DNA of 64,000 bases from Streptomyces sp. NBC_01454 (GCF_036227565.1 NZ_CP109461.1:124001-188000), one strand, 5' to 3'; shown: positions 10,241 through 21,370, counted from the stretch's first letter. Notes: generated from the letters alone by a model not told the origin. Numbers and translations: made by a program.

Positions 10241-10370
10241 AGTGGATGGGAATGTTGCGCAAGGTGGGGTCGGCGAGGTCGCAGGATGGCGCCGGATGAA
10301 GGCGGCGAGTGTCTCCTTTTGGTGCTGCTTGTGCGACTTGCACTCCCTCAGGCGGTCGGGGCTGCTCAGG

Positions 10371-10485
10371 CGACGGTGGTGGGGGTGATCCCGACGGTCC
10401 GCACGTCGCGGATCCCGAGACGATGGGCGAGCCAAACCGCCGGGATCACGCCGCCGCGCATGATGCCTACCACGGCTTGCCGATG
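10371..10485 (-). pseudogene. Phosphoribosyltransferase remnant
   Basis: On the minus strand the stretch reads AVVGIMRGGVIPAVWLAHRL followed by GIRDVRTVGITPTTV. The G-I-x-R-G-G-x-x-P-A motif and following helix match phosphoribosyltransferases of the xanthine/hypoxanthine type. No PRPP loop is readable downstream and no plausible start lies upstream, so only this piece survives. Confidence 0.55.
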
Positions 10486-10499
10486 TGGAGGCTGGGCAG

Positions 10500-11765
10500 A
10501 GATCCGCCCAGCCTCCGGTGCGTCGACGGGCAGGCACCCGCCTGGCAGGAGCTCCGTGCGGGGCCGGTGAAGCGGGGCGTTCCGCCGCACCGGAGGCCCG
10601 CCAGGGTTCAGTGCGACCAAAAGGCTCTTCGTCTCGCCTGGTCTCACACATCTCTCACCAACGAGAGCGCACGGGAGCACGTGAGAACCTCTGACCTGGA
10701 TATTCGCTGTCGCCACGGACCACGGTGGACCAGGTGGACATTACATAGGCTAGGATTCGATTCTAGTGATCAAGTCAAATGCCCAGGTCAGAGGGACTTT
10801 TTGCTCCTTGCTGAGGGCGCATGTCTCACATCACGGTCACCGACGTACATTGACGGGGAAGTCGTCACGATTGCATCCGGCAGTTCGCCGGGCCTCCTCC
10901 CCACACCACTGGCCAGCCTGGTCCGCGAGCTTGTCGCGACTCGCCGCGTGTTGATTGCCGTTCGGGATGGGGACGTTGAGGGCAGGAATGCGCCACTCCG
11001 GATGATGGCGGGGTGAGTGGTCGTGGTCGTGGTGCCCGGCGGCACCGTGACCATCTCGGGCGTCTGTGCTGTTTCTGCTGTCGTCCCTCGCCACTCCATC
11101 ACCGTGGTGCCGGACTCGGTTCAGCTCGTATGGCGGGACGAGGTCTCCGACGGCAACGATGATGACTATGTCCCGGCTGGCGCCGCGATCGGCCTGGCTG
11201 CCTCAGTCCTCGGCCGGCTCGGCGACTCGCCGAGTTCGTCCGAGGATTCCGCCTGGCTCCGTTCGCTGTTGCCTGGCTCTCCAAAGGGCCCAGCGCCCCC
11301 GCTCGGCCGCCGTGGCGCGGTGTGTGGAGCCTGTCGCGAGGAGTTCGACCGCGCCGCCGCGTTTCGGGCGGGCACCCCTGCTGCCGGGGGGCAAGTCGAC
11401 GAGCTCGGCGCTGCCCGCCAGAGGTCTGCCCTCTGTCGCGCCGCCGTCTGACACACCCTCATTGCAGTCGGAGCTGCACCCGACTCGACTGGTGGCATGT
11501 GGTGATCTATCCCATGCCACTTCGCGTGCTTAAGTCCTTGACATCTGGAAGGTCCGGCGTGGCGGATGGGGGAGTGGTAGGCGCCTATCAGGGGCGCGTC
11601 GGGTAGCAAGTGCCGTGTATAGGGGCATGATTGCGACATTCGGGCATTCCGTCGCGGGCTCGGCAGGCAGCCTTGAACTCACGCTTGTTCGCCGCGCGCA
11701 CGTCAAGTGTGGCGTACCGCACCTTGGTTGGCAGCGGCCTACGACTCGTGATAGTCGTGGTTGCC
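10500..11765. other. No supported gene
   Basis: Several frames remain open because of high GC, but none has a domain I recognise or a convincing start. The last 170 bases are the leader of the NlpC/P60 gene. No riboswitch consensus was evident to me in that leader. Confidence 0.4.
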
Positions 11766-12575
11766 ATGTCCCCAAATGTACTCGTACCCATAGCCAGCCA
11801 CCGGAAGCCCCGTCGACCTTCCGCGTCCTCGCGGGCCCGTGCGGGAGTGGCCGGTGGCTTCCTCACCCTCGCGGTGACCGGTGCCACCGTGCCGGCCGAC
11901 GCCGCGGAGAAGCCCGTCTCCGAAACCCGGGAGATGCCGACGATCACGACGGCGCTGGCCACCAGCGCCGCGAGGAGCGCCGACACCGCTGAGCGGGTCG
12001 CGTTCAACTACGAGCGTCAGGGGCTCCAGGACATAGCCTTCGCCAAGGCCGCCGAGTCCGCGCAGAAGCGCAAAGCTGAGGCGGTGGAGGCCGCCAAGGC
12101 CGCAGCTGCGACAAAGGCCAAGGATGCGCAGAAGACCGACGACCACCGAAAGGCCAAGGAGGCCGTGCAGACCCGTGCTTCACGCTCCTCCGAGCGGACC
12201 ACCCTGTCCGCACTGTCCTCCCCTACCTCCGCCACCCTTGTCGCTTTCCTCAAGGCGCAACTCGGCAAGGCGTACGTGCTGGGCTCCAGCGGCCCCTCGT
12301 CGTATGACTGTTCCAGTCTGACCCAGGCCGCGTTCAGCCAGATCGGCGTCGACCTGCCGCGGGTCTCGCAGGCCCAGTCCGCATCCGGCACTCAGGTTGG
12401 CCTGGACAGCCTCCAGGTCGGCGACATCCTGTACTGGGGCAGCGCGGGGAGCGCCTACCACGTGGGTGTCTACGTTGGTGAGGGCATGTTCATCGGCGCC
12501 CAGAACCCGAGCACCGGCGTCGTCGAGCGCCCGCTCAGCTACGACAGGCCGACCGGCGCGGTGCGCGTCCTCTAA
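11766..12575 (+). CDS. Secreted NlpC/P60 cell-wall endopeptidase
   Basis: This 269-aa protein likely cleaves peptidoglycan stem peptides outside the cell. From ATG 11766 it has a basic N-terminus (RKPRRPSASSRARAG), a hydrophobic stretch and an ADAA-like cleavage site near residue 45. A lysine/alanine-rich helical coil follows (about 95-145), then a C-terminal NlpC/P60 domain. The catalytic Cys lies in SSYDCSSLTQAAF and the His in YHVGVYVGEGMFIGA. An upstream in-frame extension exists but would bury the signal peptide. It is convergent with the SLT gene at 12887, another wall-acting enzyme. Confidence 0.85.
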   Translation: MSPNVLVPIASHRKPRRPSASSRARAGVAGGFLTLAVTGATVPADAAEKPVSETREMPTITTALATSAARSADTAERVAFNYERQGLQDIAFAKAAESAQKRKAEAVEAAKAAAATKAKDAQKTDDHRKAKEAVQTRASRSSERTTLSALSSPTSATLVAFLKAQLGKAYVLGSSGPSSYDCSSLTQAAFSQIGVDLPRVSQAQSASGTQVGLDSLQVGDILYWGSAGSAYHVGVYVGEGMFIGAQNPSTGVVERPLSYDRPTGAVRVL

Positions 12576-12886
12576 CCTCGAGTTCTGGAGGTGCCAACGG
12601 CGCGTCCGGGACTCGACGCGGCTCGGTGTCGGGAAGCATGCAGAGGCCGCGGCGCTGGACAGAGCTACGCTCTGGCGGAGTTCCAGCGGTGGCCGTCGCC
12701 GGGCCGGGGTAGTCAAGACTGTGACGATTGCGCAGCACGGGCGACCCGCTTCGACGCTGTGCACCTGGCGCGAGGGCCGCGTGGTTCAACCACATCACGT
12801 TCCATGTCGGCGCGGGTCGCCCCGATGCCCGTGAGGGCCCTTGAGGGCGCAGGGGCCGGCTTCCCCGTCTGCGGTGTTTCTGCGGT
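12576..12886. other. Gap between convergent wall-enzyme genes
   Basis: About 310 bases between two stop codons. No gene is supported. I saw no strong inverted repeat that would serve as a shared terminator. Confidence 0.4.
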
Positions 12887-13600
12887 TCAGTAGGCGGAGT
12901 TGACGTTGTCGATCGAGCCGTAGCGGTGCGCCGCGTAGTTGGCGGCGGCGGTGATGTTGGCGACCGGGTCGGTGAGTTTGTTGGCGGTGCCTGCCACGCG
13001 GTACTGGTTGAACGTGGGCTGGATCACCTGCAGCAGGCCTTTGGACGGGGTGCCGTTGATGGCGTTGATGTCCCAGTTGTTGACGGCGTTCGGGTTGCCG
13101 CCGGATTCCCGGATGATGTTGCGGAGCAGGCCTTCGTAGGAGCCCGGTATGCGCTTGGACTTCATGATGGCGAGTGACTCACGGATCCAGCCGTCGAGGT
13201 TGTTCGCGTAGCGCTTGGGAGCAACCTTCGGCGCTGCCTTGGGGGCGACCTTCGGCGAGGCGATGGCCTTGCGGTCGGCGGACCGGTCGGCAGCCTGTTT
13301 GGCCTCGTGGCCCTGTTTGGCGACGGCGGTGACCTTGAGGCCGGTGCTGAGGGAGGAGGCGAGCGGCTGGTCCTTCGTGCCGTCGTCGGCCCGGTCCTTC
13401 GCGGTGGGCGGCAGCCCCTTGGCGCTGACCGGCTTGACCGTGGCCGGTGCGTCGGAGGCGGTGGTCTCGGCGTTGCCGGGCGCCGTGGTGAGTGCCAGGG
13501 CGGCGGCGCAGCTCGCGGAGGCCACAACTGCCCCGGAGATCTTGTGCGTGCGGGTGATGCGGGCCGTACGGAAGGCACGGGGGAGCGTGAAACTGGGCAT
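12887..13600 (-). CDS. Secreted transglycosylase (SLT-like domain)
   Basis: A 237-aa exported protein from ATG 13600 with GGAAGAGG upstream. Signal peptide: TRTHKISGAVVASASCAAAL with cleavage near PGNAETT. A low-complexity linker rich in K, A and P (APKAAPKVAPKRYANN) leads to a C-terminal lytic-transglycosylase-like fold of about 95 residues. There ESGGNPNAVNNWDINAINGT and SKGLLQVIQPTFNQY hold the catalytic Glu and the conserved G-L-x-Q motif. It ends with the tail typical of Streptomyces SLT proteins. A longer frame exists upstream but lacks a ribosome site. It probably works with the adjacent NlpC/P60 enzyme in wall remodelling. Confidence 0.85.
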   Translation of the reverse strand: MPSFTLPRAFRTARITRTHKISGAVVASASCAAALALTTAPGNAETTASDAPATVKPVSAKGLPPTAKDRADDGTKDQPLASSLSTGLKVTAVAKQGHEAKQAADRSADRKAIASPKVAPKAAPKVAPKRYANNLDGWIRESLAIMKSKRIPGSYEGLLRNIIRESGGNPNAVNNWDINAINGTPSKGLLQVIQPTFNQYRVAGTANKLTDPVANITAAANYAAHRYGSIDNVNSAY

Positions 13601-13800
13601 ACGGATATGACCTCTTCCAGGGCTTAGTGGCAGGAAGGAGACGGTCTCCGGTTGGCGCATGAGGACCGAGGGGCATGCCGCGTCCGCGGTTCTGGCTGAG
13701 TCCGCAGGCTCGTTCTCGGTCCTACGCGGAACATGGTTAGCACGAGCCCTGGATGGTGGCAATGATGCCTTGTACTACCTCTCTTCGTGAGATGAGGCGA
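13601..13800 (-). promoter_or_regulatory. Leader region of the SLT gene with a GGAGACGGTCTCC palindrome
   Basis: About 200 untranslated bases precede the SLT gene on the minus strand. They hold a perfect 13-base palindrome (GGAGACGGTCTCC, near 13637) and several short inverted repeats. Actinobacterial wall hydrolases are often controlled by ydaO (c-di-AMP) riboswitches. I cannot see the full consensus, so this is only a candidate structured leader. Confidence 0.3.
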
Positions 13801-14173
13801 GATGTCCGTTATAAAGGTCGCGTTGTGCGTGCGCGCCGGGCAACGCATCACACTAGGCGTGCTCGTATGTGACGTACGTCGCGTGCCGCGTATCACCCGG
13901 CAAAGGTGTCAGGACCTCCTGCGGGGCCCTGCAGAGTTGAGGCGCGTGTGTGTGCCGGGGGCGGCGGCGGTGACTCGACTGACGGCAGTTGTCACCACCC
14001 ACTACGAGGCTCCTGACACCCCACGCGTGGTTGTTTCAGGCGCTGCTGGACTCCGCTTTCTGGCTCTGTGGCCGGGAACTTCAGTTCAGCGGCGGCTCGG
14101 TGCCCGGCTCGGTTAGGCTCAAGGGGCGGCTTGATCCCTGCCGCGCAATTCGGATCGAAAGCAGCTCACCTCC

Positions 14174-16404
<2,231 letters not shown>

Positions 16405-16541
16405 TCAAGCCTCGCCCGCTGGTGTGGGATGCGCCCAGCCCTATGCGGGGATGAGTACGAAGGATGGTCGACGAAGGGGGAACGTGCGGTGAAATCCATA
16501 GGCGCTGAACCGACCACGGATCACCAGGCGGGAGGATGACC

Positions 16542-17315
16542 GTGGCTGGGCTGACAAGCGGAGAGTCGGCGCTCAGACGTGCCCGTACGGCACGGAATCT
16601 GACGTTGGAGGAGGCCGCCGACGCCCTGAACGCGATCACCGGGGGCGCAACCGACGCGAGCCTGCTCAGCGCGTGGGAGACCGGGCGGCGCCGAACCGGG
16701 GCGAAGAACCGGGCTGGGCTGTGCCAGCTGTACCGGGAACGCCCGGAGGTGCTGTTCGCCCACCAGGACGGGGAGGCCACCAGCGTGCTGGAGACCTCCG
16801 GCACGGCGGTGGTCGTCAAGGTGCTCACTCGCTGGACCGACCTGATCGAGGCGATGGTCAGCGTCGCCTCCAGCGCGCGCGAGCAACTGGTCGTCACCGG
16901 CAGCCGGAGCCGGGAGAAGGCGTATCTGGCGGCGATCGAGACGGCGGTGGCCCAGCACCCGGACCTGGTCCACTACCGGGTGCTGTACGGACCGCCCCGG
17001 CACCGCGCGCTCGCTGACCACCTGGTGCGGCTGCTGGAGCTGCGCGACCCGTCCGCCCGCCGCAACGGCGTCAAGACGCTCCACATCGGGATGGTCGAAC
17101 CGGCGGCGGCGCTGGAACGCTTCTTCGTGGCCTCGGAGACACAAGCGGTCGTACCGCTGCCGTCCTTCCACGGCGCGGAAGGGTTCGACTGCGGCGCCTT
17201 ACTCAGTCGCGAGGCCGCGGTGGGTCTGGTCCACCATGGGCGGGAGGCGTGTGCTTCGGCGCGGACGGTGGAGACGATCGAGGCCGTCCGTGCGCTGCCG
17301 GTGCGGCACAACTGA
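16542..17315 (+). CDS. XRE-family regulator of the lasso-type cluster
   Basis: GTG 16542 is preferred over ATG 16536 because GGAGG ends at 16535, leaving six bases to the GTG. The 257-aa protein has an N-terminal Cro/CI-type HTH (residues about 7-65: LRRARTARNLTLEEAADALN). A C-terminal region of about 170 residues follows (VLTRWTDLIEAMVSVASSAR, VVTGSRSREKAYLAAIETAV) resembling PLD-like domains attached to some Streptomyces XRE proteins; that part is a weak assignment. It lies 16 bases before the M20 gene and heads the cluster, so it probably controls it, perhaps through the phased repeats at 18519. Confidence 0.7.
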   Translation: MAGLTSGESALRRARTARNLTLEEAADALNAITGGATDASLLSAWETGRRRTGAKNRAGLCQLYRERPEVLFAHQDGEATSVLETSGTAVVVKVLTRWTDLIEAMVSVASSAREQLVVTGSRSREKAYLAAIETAVAQHPDLVHYRVLYGPPRHRALADHLVRLLELRDPSARRNGVKTLHIGMVEPAAALERFFVASETQAVVPLPSFHGAEGFDCGALLSREAAVGLVHHGREACASARTVETIEAVRALPVRHN

Positions 17316-17331
17316 TGTGGTGGGGAGAAGC

Positions 17332-18516
17332 GTGAGCGAGAACCTTCAGCAGGCTCGGATGGCGTCCGTGACCGAGCTCGCCCAGGAACTGATCCGGCGG
17401 CCGAGCCGCGCCGGGATCGACGACTACGGACCGGTCCTCGGCGTGCTGGAGGACTGGCTCACCGATCGCGCCGTACCGCACCGCCGTCTGTACGACAACG
17501 CAGGTGAGCTGGTGGGGCTGCTCGCGGAGATCCCCGGGGGCCGGCCGGGCCAGTGGTGGGCGCTGGATGCCTGCGTAGACACCGCCCCGTACGGCGACGA
17601 GACCGCCTGGTCCTTCCCTCCGGACTCCGGGGAGGTACGTGAGGGGTGGCTGCTCGGCAGGGGCAGCTCCGACTCAAAGCTCGCCGCGGCGATGTTCTGC
17701 CACATCGCCGCCGACCTGCTGCACCGGGCCGCTGAACTGCACGGCGGGCTCGCCGTGCTGCTGGACGTCGACGAGCACACCGGCGGCTTCGGTGGTGCCC
17801 GCGCCTACCTGGCCGACGAGGCCGCGGTCCGCCCGGCCGGGGTGATGATCGGCTACCCGGGCCTGGAGGAAGTCGTGGTCGGCGGCCGGGGCCTGTGGCG
17901 GGCCGCCGTCGCGGTCCACGCCCCCTCCGGGCACTCCGGGTCCAGCCGCACCGTGGTCGGTGCCATCTCCCGCGCCGCACACCTCGTACGTCTCCTCGAC
18001 GCGGCCGACCTTCCCGGCGTCGACGGCGGGTCGGGTTTCCCGTTGCCGCCGAAACTGTCGGTGACTTCCTTCCACGGCGGTCAGGGCTTCTCGGTTACCC
18101 CCGACCTGTGCGAGCTGAACGTCGACATCCGCACTACCCCGACCTTTGACGCCCACGATGCCGAGACCTTGATCCGCAAGGCCGTCGCTGAGCTCGATGC
18201 GGAACTGCCTGCCCCGAAGCCCACCGAGGTCACCTCGGTCGCCGCCTGGCCGCCCTTCCGCCTGGCCGAGGACGAGCAGCCCGCCGCCGCCCTGCTGGGC
18301 GCCGCCGCCGAGATGGGGCTCGCGGCCAAGGCGAAGACCGCGGGCCCGTCGAACATCGGCAACCTGCTCGCCGGGGAGGGCATCTCGGCCACCGCCGGAT
18401 TCGGGGTGCCGTACGAGGGACTGCACGGCATCGACGAGCGCGCCCACCTGGCCGAGCTGCCGCAGGTCTATGCCGTCTACCAGCGGGCCGTCCTTGGCCT
18501 TCTCCGGGCGGGCTGA
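17332..18516 (+). CDS. M20-type metallohydrolase-like protein with altered metal ligands
   Basis: A 394-aa protein (GTG 17332, GGGGAGAAG upstream) with the full M20/ArgE-DapE architecture: catalytic halves, a lid domain (about 195-300) and the late H-G-I-D-E-R motif. Key sites differ from canonical enzymes. The first motif G-H-x-D reads ALDACVDTAP (His to Cys). The D-E-E motif reads LLDVDEHTGG (second Glu to His). The G-E-P-T site reads MIGYPG (Glu to Tyr). The ligand Asp in GRGSSDSK and the last His remain. It may bind metal differently or may have become a binding protein. It lies directly before the RiPP precursor, unusual company for a lasso cluster. Confidence 0.75.
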   Translation: MSENLQQARMASVTELAQELIRRPSRAGIDDYGPVLGVLEDWLTDRAVPHRRLYDNAGELVGLLAEIPGGRPGQWWALDACVDTAPYGDETAWSFPPDSGEVREGWLLGRGSSDSKLAAAMFCHIAADLLHRAAELHGGLAVLLDVDEHTGGFGGARAYLADEAAVRPAGVMIGYPGLEEVVVGGRGLWRAAVAVHAPSGHSGSSRTVVGAISRAAHLVRLLDAADLPGVDGGSGFPLPPKLSVTSFHGGQGFSVTPDLCELNVDIRTTPTFDAHDAETLIRKAVAELDAELPAPKPTEVTSVAAWPPFRLAEDEQPAAALLGAAAEMGLAAKAKTAGPSNIGNLLAGEGISATAGFGVPYEGLHGIDERAHLAELPQVYAVYQRAVLGLLRAG

Positions 18517-18518
18517 GG

Positions 18519-18568
18519 TCCCAAGCGCGTCCCAACTTCCTCCCAGATCCACTCCCAGCAAGTACCCA
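18519..18568 (+). promoter_or_regulatory. Five helically phased TCCCA repeats upstream of the precursor gene
   Basis: TCCCA occurs at 18519, 18530, 18541 and 18553, followed by ACCCA at 18564. Start-to-start distances are 11, 11, 12 and 11 bases, about one DNA turn. The block begins three bases after the M20 stop and lies 86-135 bases before the precursor ATG. Direct repeats spaced by one turn on one DNA face are typical of activator operators; the XRE protein at 16542 is the obvious candidate binder. Confidence 0.65.
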
Positions 18569-18653
18569 ACTCCGTCTCTGGGAACGGATCTTCGATCGCG
18601 GTGACATAGAGGCAGCACCACCTCACATCCACCGATGACAAGGGAGGCCAGTC

Positions 18654-18824
18654 ATGGCCGCGCAGACCATCGTCACCACCCAGCCCGCCGTCGAGGACAA
18701 GCCCGCCGCGGCGCCGAGCACCGGCGGCTTCGCGCCGCAGGTCAGCAACCACCCGGTGGCGACCCTCACCCTGGGCCGCCAGGTGTTCAACGACTCGGAC
18801 AAGTCCAACTACTTCGAGGGCTGA
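18654..18824 (+). CDS. Lasso-peptide-type precursor, 56 aa
   Basis: ATG 18654 sits six bases after AGGGAGG. The peptide has a 40-residue leader and a proposed 16-residue core, GRQVFNDSDKSNYFEG (residues 41-56). Support: Thr at position -2 and Gly at +1, the lasso cleavage and cyclisation signature (T39, G41); Asp at core positions 7 and 9 as macrolactam acceptors (D9 gives the usual nine-residue ring); bulky Y13/F14 as possible plugs; and lasso B and C genes directly downstream. The leader has GFAPQV where a Y-x-x-P recognition motif would be expected, so it is not fully canonical. From the sequence I calculate about 1843.81 Da for the dehydrated core. Confidence 0.75.
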   Translation: MAAQTIVTTQPAVEDKPAAAPSTGGFAPQVSNHPVATLTLGRQVFNDSDKSNYFEG

Positions 18825-18850
18825 CCAGCCCGCAGGACCTGACCGAGCAC

Positions 18851-18885
18851 CCCGGGGGCCGGCCGTCGTATGGCCGGCCCCCGGG
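18851..18885 (+). terminator. Attenuator hairpin between precursor and maturation genes
   Basis: Perfect 14-bp stem: CCCGGGGGCCGGCC (18851-18864) pairs with 18872-18885 around a 7-base loop, no U tract. Placed 26 bases after the precursor stop and 35 before the cyclase start, it probably gives partial termination so that precursor mRNA exceeds enzyme mRNA, as in many RiPP operons. Confidence 0.75.
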
Positions 18886-18920
18886 CGCGTCACAGGGCTG
18901 ATCAAAGGGGAGGCGTGCAC

Positions 18921-20663
18921 ATGGGACAGGAGTGGATCAGCGGCGGCAGCGCCGCCGTGGACGGATTGACGATCGACGGGCTCGGCGACGTCCGCCGGGC
19001 CCCGGCCGCGCGGGTCCGCGCGGCCGCCGAAGGGCTGGTTGCCCTCGCGGTCGTGGGCGACTGCGCTGTCACCGAGCAGGAACTTCGCGCCGCGCTTGTG
19101 GCGGTACGGGCGGGCCGGTGGGCCGAGCTGACCCGGTGGCCGGGCTCGTACTGGGTGGTCGCGAGCATTGGTCGGCTGCGGTTCGTGTGCGGCGACCTGG
19201 CGGGTATCCGGGCCGTGTACTACATGCTGCGTGGCGAGGAGACGGCATGGGCGAGCATGCCCGGAGTCCTGGGGCGTCCGCTCGTGCCGGACCTGCCGTG
19301 GCTGGTGGCGCGGCTGACGGTGGGTGAGCACCACTGGCCGCACCGCACGCTGTGCGAAGAGATCCGGATGGTGCCCGGCGGGTTCGGGCTGCTGCTCGCG
19401 CCGGGGGCGCCGCCGCAGCTCATCGACATCTCCGGCGTCGAGCCCGTAGACGAGCTCCGCGAAGGCGCTGAACGGTTCGGCCGCGCGCTCACGGAGGCCG
19501 TCCAGCACCGGGTCCGCGCCGCTGGCGGGGTGGTGGGGGCGGACCTGTCCGGTGGGCTGGACTCCTCGGCGGCCGTCGTGCTCGCTGCTGACGTCGGCCG
19601 GGTGCACGCGGTGACGTACACCGACGGCTACACCAGCGGGGAAGACATGGCGTTCGCCTCCCGCGTCGCTGAGCACACCGGCGCCCGGCACACGGTCGAC
19701 ATTGGCGCCGACGAGCAGCTGCCGTTCTCCTTTCCGGCCGGGCAGCCGACGGGGGCGGAGCCGGTGCTGGAGGCGGCGATGTTCGCCATGGACACCAGCT
19801 ACTTGCACCCCGTACGGGGGCTGCCGCTGCACTTGACCGGGCACGGTGGGGACATCGTCCTGGACGCTTCCAGCTCCTGCTGGGTCCGCCTGCTGCAGGA
19901 CGGCCGACGGCGCGAGGCCCACCGCCAGGTCGTGGCGTTCGCCCGGCTCCGCAACACCGCACCCGGCCCGTACTGGAAAGCCCTCAAGCAGGCCGCCGAC
20001 CTGGGCCGGGCCGGCTCCCTCGAACGCGCCGCCGAGGCCCTGGAGCGCGGGCCCGTCAGGCCGGAGGCCGCCGTAGCCGGCTGGTCCTGGTGCCGTCTGG
20101 GGGCCGCAGCGTCCTGGCTCACCGGCTACGGCCGCCACCAGGTCGCAGCCCTGCTGCGGCAAGCCGCCGGTGACCAGCAGCCGGAGCCGGCGGATGAATT
20201 CGACCAGTGGGCCGCTCTGCGGTCGGTGGGCGCCTCGGCCCGCGGCTGGATCCCGTACGGCCACGCGCTCGGTATCCAGCCGGTGTATCCGTACCTGGAC
20301 AACACCGTCGTCCGCGCCGCCTTCGCCGTCCCGGCCCTCGCCCGCCGCGGACTGGTGGCATACAAGCCGCTGCTGCGCGAGTCGTTGCCCGAGCTCCCGG
20401 ACTGGCTGACCTCCCGGCGTTCGAAGGGCTCATTCACCGCCCAGCGCATCGCCGGCCTCGCCCGGCATCGGGACCGGCTCGACGGGCTGATCGTGTCGAG
20501 TCCGCTCGTCGACGGCGGGCTCATCGACCCCGCGGCCATCCGCTCCGCGCTCGCGCAAGCGGCCCGGGGCCAGAGCGCCACGGTGATCGCCGACCTGCAC
20601 CAACTGCTCGTAACCTGCTGGTGGCTCAGTGGCCAGGCGACCGAGCTGGAGGCGGCATGCTGA
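18921..20663 (+). CDS. Lasso cyclase (asparagine-synthetase-like, protein C)
   Basis: A 580-aa AsnB homologue starting at ATG 18921 after AAGGGGAGG. In lasso pathways this ATP-dependent enzyme adenylates the side chain of core Asp/Glu 7-9 and closes the macrolactam on Gly1. The N-terminal part lacks the catalytic Cys2 of glutaminase domains (it begins MGQEW), as expected for lasso C proteins. The PP-loop motif SGGLDSS is at 210-216. LHLTGHGGDIVLDA and PVYPYLDNTVVRAAF follow in the synthetase half. The gene overlaps B1 by seven bases. Confidence 0.85.
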   Translation: MGQEWISGGSAAVDGLTIDGLGDVRRAPAARVRAAAEGLVALAVVGDCAVTEQELRAALVAVRAGRWAELTRWPGSYWVVASIGRLRFVCGDLAGIRAVYYMLRGEETAWASMPGVLGRPLVPDLPWLVARLTVGEHHWPHRTLCEEIRMVPGGFGLLLAPGAPPQLIDISGVEPVDELREGAERFGRALTEAVQHRVRAAGGVVGADLSGGLDSSAAVVLAADVGRVHAVTYTDGYTSGEDMAFASRVAEHTGARHTVDIGADEQLPFSFPAGQPTGAEPVLEAAMFAMDTSYLHPVRGLPLHLTGHGGDIVLDASSSCWVRLLQDGRRREAHRQVVAFARLRNTAPGPYWKALKQAADLGRAGSLERAAEALERGPVRPEAAVAGWSWCRLGAAASWLTGYGRHQVAALLRQAAGDQQPEPADEFDQWAALRSVGASARGWIPYGHALGIQPVYPYLDNTVVRAAFAVPALARRGLVAYKPLLRESLPELPDWLTSRRSKGSFTAQRIAGLARHRDRLDGLIVSSPLVDGGLIDPAAIRSALAQAARGQSATVIADLHQLLVTCWWLSGQATELEAAC

Positions 20664-20944
20664 CTCCCGCCTCTCACGTCCACCACGCCACCGGTCCGTA
20701 CGGCACGGCGGTGCTCGATGTCCGGCGCGGCCGGTGGCTGATGCTCGATCCGGACGCCTCGAAGATCTGGCACGCCGTCACCGTCCGGGGCGGCACCGGC
20801 GGGCTCGCCGACGAGATCGCCATCCCGACCGGCCAGGACCCGCAGGCTGTCGGCAAGCAGATCGCCGCGTTCGTCGATGAGCTGGTGGCCACCGGCGTAC
20901 TGGTCGACACCGACCGCCCGCCCCGGGGGAGGTGGTGGCGGTGA
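20657..20944 (+). CDS. Lasso leader-recognition protein B1 (PqqD-like RRE)
   Basis: This 95-aa protein has the RiPP recognition element fold of PqqD-like proteins: a beta hairpin (GTAVLDVRRGRWLMLDPDAS), then helices with IWHAV and AFVDELVATGVLVDTD. In lasso systems B1 binds the precursor leader and presents it to the B2 peptidase. ATG 20657 lies inside the end of the cyclase gene and its TGA overlaps the B2 start (GTGA), so the three genes are translationally coupled. Confidence 0.85.
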   Translation: MLTPASHVHHATGPYGTAVLDVRRGRWLMLDPDASKIWHAVTVRGGTGGLADEIAIPTGQDPQAVGKQIAAFVDELVATGVLVDTDRPPRGRWWR

Positions 20945-21357
20945 CGGTCATGGTCCCCACCGCCCGGCCCACCGCGCCGCGGCGGGACCGCCTGGTCGCG
21001 GGCGTCGCGCTCACACTCTCCCTGGTGATGAGCCGGTGCCCGCTGCGCTGGCAGATCGGCGCCGTACGGCTGCTGTGCCGTCTGCCGCACGCGCGGCTCG
21101 CCCGGCTGGAGGCCCTGTATACAGCGGTGCTGGCGGTGATCCCCTCGTGGTGGCCGGGCCGGATCGCGTGCATGGAGATCAGCCTCGCCACCGTCCTGGC
21201 GACGGCCCTCACCGGCCGCCAGGCCCGCTGGGTGCTCGGCGCCCGCTTCCTGCCCGACGCCGCGCACGCCTGGGCCGAGGTACCCGAAGGCACGGTCGGC
21301 CGCGACATCGGCGACGCCGTCGACCGGCCGTGGATGCCGGTCCTGTCCGTGCCGTAG
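20941..21357 (+). CDS. Lasso leader peptidase B2 (transglutaminase-like)
   Basis: A 138-aa protein read from GTG 20941, eight bases after GGGGGAGG and sharing GTGA with the B1 stop. B2 proteins are transglutaminase-like cysteine proteases that cut the leader before Gly1. The catalytic Cys is in WPGRIACMEISLATVLA, the His in DAAHAWAEVPEG, and an Asp follows (VGRDIGDAV). Further in-frame GTG codons at 20932 and 20935 are less likely because they overlap the ribosome site. Confidence 0.85.
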   Translation: MTVMVPTARPTAPRRDRLVAGVALTLSLVMSRCPLRWQIGAVRLLCRLPHARLARLEALYTAVLAVIPSWWPGRIACMEISLATVLATALTGRQARWVLGARFLPDAAHAWAEVPEGTVGRDIGDAVDRPWMPVLSVP

Positions 21358-21370
21358 ACGGCCCTGGGCT

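Noticed and set aside
11017..11451. Plus-strand open frame of 144 codons
   Set aside because: No ribosome site, no domain and a composition explained by high GC; both strands are open here.
13802..14116. Plus-strand open frame of 104 codons before the SNF2 fragment
   Set aside because: Overlaps the promoter region of the SLT gene, lacks a ribosome site and shows no family resemblance.
18654..18824. Alternative reading of the precursor as a lanthipeptide or thiopeptide
   Set aside because: The core has no Cys and the adjacent enzymes are lasso C, B1 and B2, with no lanthionine synthetase or cyclodehydratase.
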